A stretch of 17,407 nucleotides of DNA, taken from positions 1 through 17,407 of the forward strand of contig JBJHBY010000049.1 in the NCBI GenBank assembly GCA_050485745.1. The letters run 5' to 3'. Origin of the DNA: JBJHBY01 sp050485745 (GTDB taxonomy: Bacteria > Pseudomonadota > Gammaproteobacteria > Pseudomonadales > CAMLJR01). Position 1 is the stretch's first letter. Each line of letters starts with the position of its first letter. Made by a program: the position numbers and the translations under genes. This document shows, piece after piece, positions 16,726-17,407 of the stretch. The notes under the pieces were generated by a model. That model was not told where the DNA came from. It ran no database searches and saw only the letters and a list, made by a program, of their open reading frames with translations.

Positions 16726-17337
16726 TCAGGCACCCGGCCGCGTGAAATCACGCCGTGCGCGCTCCACGACTGCGCGGCTGTGACAGCCCTCGACGTGATC
16801 GTTGACCAGACCCATGGCCTGCATGAAGGAATACACCGTCGTGGGGCCAACAAAGGCCCAGCCCCGCTTCTTGAGGTCCCTGGAAAGCGCTTTGGACACC
16901 TCGCTCATGGACACACTCTGCGGTGCGGCCAGGGTCCCGGCAGCGGGCTCCCAGCGCCAGAACCAGGCGGCAAGGGAACTCTCCTGCTCGACCAGCTCAA
17001 GGGCGCGGCGCGCGTTGTTGATCGTCGCCTCGATCTTGCCGCGGTGACGCACAATGCCCTCGTTGCGCAACAGTTTCTCGACATCCCGGGCACCGAATCG
17101 GGCCACCCGCTGCAGGTCGAAGTCGTGGAAGGCTTCGCGAAAATTGTCGCGCTTGGCGAGGATGGTGCGCCAGCTCAAGCCCGACTGGAACCCCTCCAGG
17201 CAGAGCTTTTCAAACAGGCGGCGGTCGTCATCAACCGGGAAGCCCCACTCGCGATCGTGGTAGTCGATGAACTCGGGCGCGGCCGCACTCCAGCGGCAAC
17301 GCGCCTTGCCGTCTTCTCCGGTCACGGTGGTCGTCAT
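16726..17337 (-). CDS. tag: DNA-3-methyladenine glycosylase I
   Basis: Excises 3-methyladenine from alkylated DNA as the first step of base excision repair. The 203-residue protein matches the Tag family along its length. The structural zinc ligands of E. coli Tag are conserved: Cys14 and His27 near the N-terminus and His181/Cys185 in GLVNDHVEGC, with the same 13- and 4-residue spacings. Other signatures are YHDREWGFP (26-34), LCLEGFQSGLSW (45-56), GIVRHRGKIEATINNAR (94-110) and FVGPTTVYSFMQAMG (162-176). The start is ATG at 17337, with GGAGG 8 nt upstream; a TTG at 17352 is the only earlier option and lacks support. An SOS-type palindrome lies 39 nt upstream. E. coli tag is regarded as constitutive, so damage-inducible control would be a difference. 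Confidence 0.96.
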   Translation of the reverse strand: MTTTVTGEDGKARCRWSAAAPEFIDYHDREWGFPVDDDRRLFEKLCLEGFQSGLSWRTILAKRDNFREAFHDFDLQRVARFGARDVEKLLRNEGIVRHRGKIEATINNARRALELVEQESSLAAWFWRWEPAAGTLAAPQSVSMSEVSKALSRDLKKRGWAFVGPTTVYSFMQAMGLVNDHVEGCHSRAVVERARRDFTRPGA

Positions 17338-17376
17338 GGGCAACCCCTCCAATAGCTGCGGGTAATGATTGGAATA

Positions 17377-17392
17377 CTGTATATAAAACCAG
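17377..17392 (-). promoter_or_regulatory. LexA (SOS) box-like operator
   Basis: The site reads CTGGTTTTATATACAG on the minus strand, that is CTG-N10-CAG with an AT-only core apart from one G. It is close to the gammaproteobacterial LexA consensus CTGTATATATATACAG. It overlaps the predicted tag -10 element. The gene beyond the right edge is unseen, so the operator could serve a divergent plus-strand gene instead of, or as well as, tag. Confidence 0.7.
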
Positions 17393-17405
17393 CCCCGCCT
17401 GTACA
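17378..17405 (-). promoter_or_regulatory. Candidate tag promoter
   Basis: TGTACA (17400-17405) and TATACA (17378-17383) are separated by 16 nt on the minus strand and would start transcription near 17371, about 34 nt before the tag ATG. The -10 lies inside the LexA-like box, the usual arrangement for SOS repression. The -35 matches four of six consensus bases. Confidence 0.4.
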
Positions 17406-17407
17406 GC

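Noticed and set aside
17399..17406. CTGTACAG palindrome at the window edge as a second LexA box
   Set aside because: It is an 8-bp palindrome without the CTG-N10-CAG spacing, and the flank is cut off; it partly forms the candidate tag -35 instead.

Overview
The window is GC-rich DNA from a gammaproteobacterium. The gene order gyrA-serC-pheA-hisC-tyrA-aroA-cmk-rpsA on one strand, with a divergent MTA deaminase-ubiG-mupP-yciK block, is the arrangement known from Pseudomonas aeruginosa (PA3162-PA3173). Two differences from that locus argue for a relative within the wider Pseudomonadales/Cellvibrionales rather than Pseudomonas itself: tyrA and aroA are separate genes, and mtnA is missing next to gyrA. 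No mobile element, CRISPR array, tRNA or rRNA was seen.

Region 1 (1-10055, minus strand) is one long co-directional cluster. It begins with gyrA and continues through serine/vitamin B6 synthesis (serC), the phenylalanine and tyrosine branches (pheA, hisC, tyrA), the EPSP synthase step (aroA), CMP kinase (cmk) and ribosomal protein S1 (rpsA, cut by the window edge). Several junctions overlap (hisC/tyrA ATGA, aroA/cmk TGATG). tyrA and aroA lie in the same reading frame, separated only by a UAG codon. A hairpin that could form a pseudoknot precedes rpsA, and a GC-rich structured leader precedes gyrA.

Region 2 (10294-13921, plus strand) is divergent from gyrA. It encodes an MTA/SAH deaminase-type amidohydrolase, the ubiquinone methyltransferase UbiG, the MurNAc-6-phosphate phosphatase MupP (ATGA overlap with ubiG) and a YciK-like short-chain dehydrogenase preceded by a short AT-rich promoter-like island.

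Region 3 (13943-17407, minus strand) is accessory. It holds an extended-SDR NAD-dependent epimerase-like protein, an unrecognised 437-residue lipoprotein with a long Gln/Ala-rich coiled coil, a 403-bp gene-poor stretch with several strong hairpins and an open frame downstream of tag, and tag (3-methyladenine DNA glycosylase I). A clear LexA-box-like site overlaps the likely tag promoter.

Most of the window is conserved housekeeping sequence. The points most worth a second look are the tyrA-UAG-aroA junction, the SOS-type box at tag, the rpsA and gyrA leader structures, the coiled-coil lipoprotein and the structured interval at 16323-16725.
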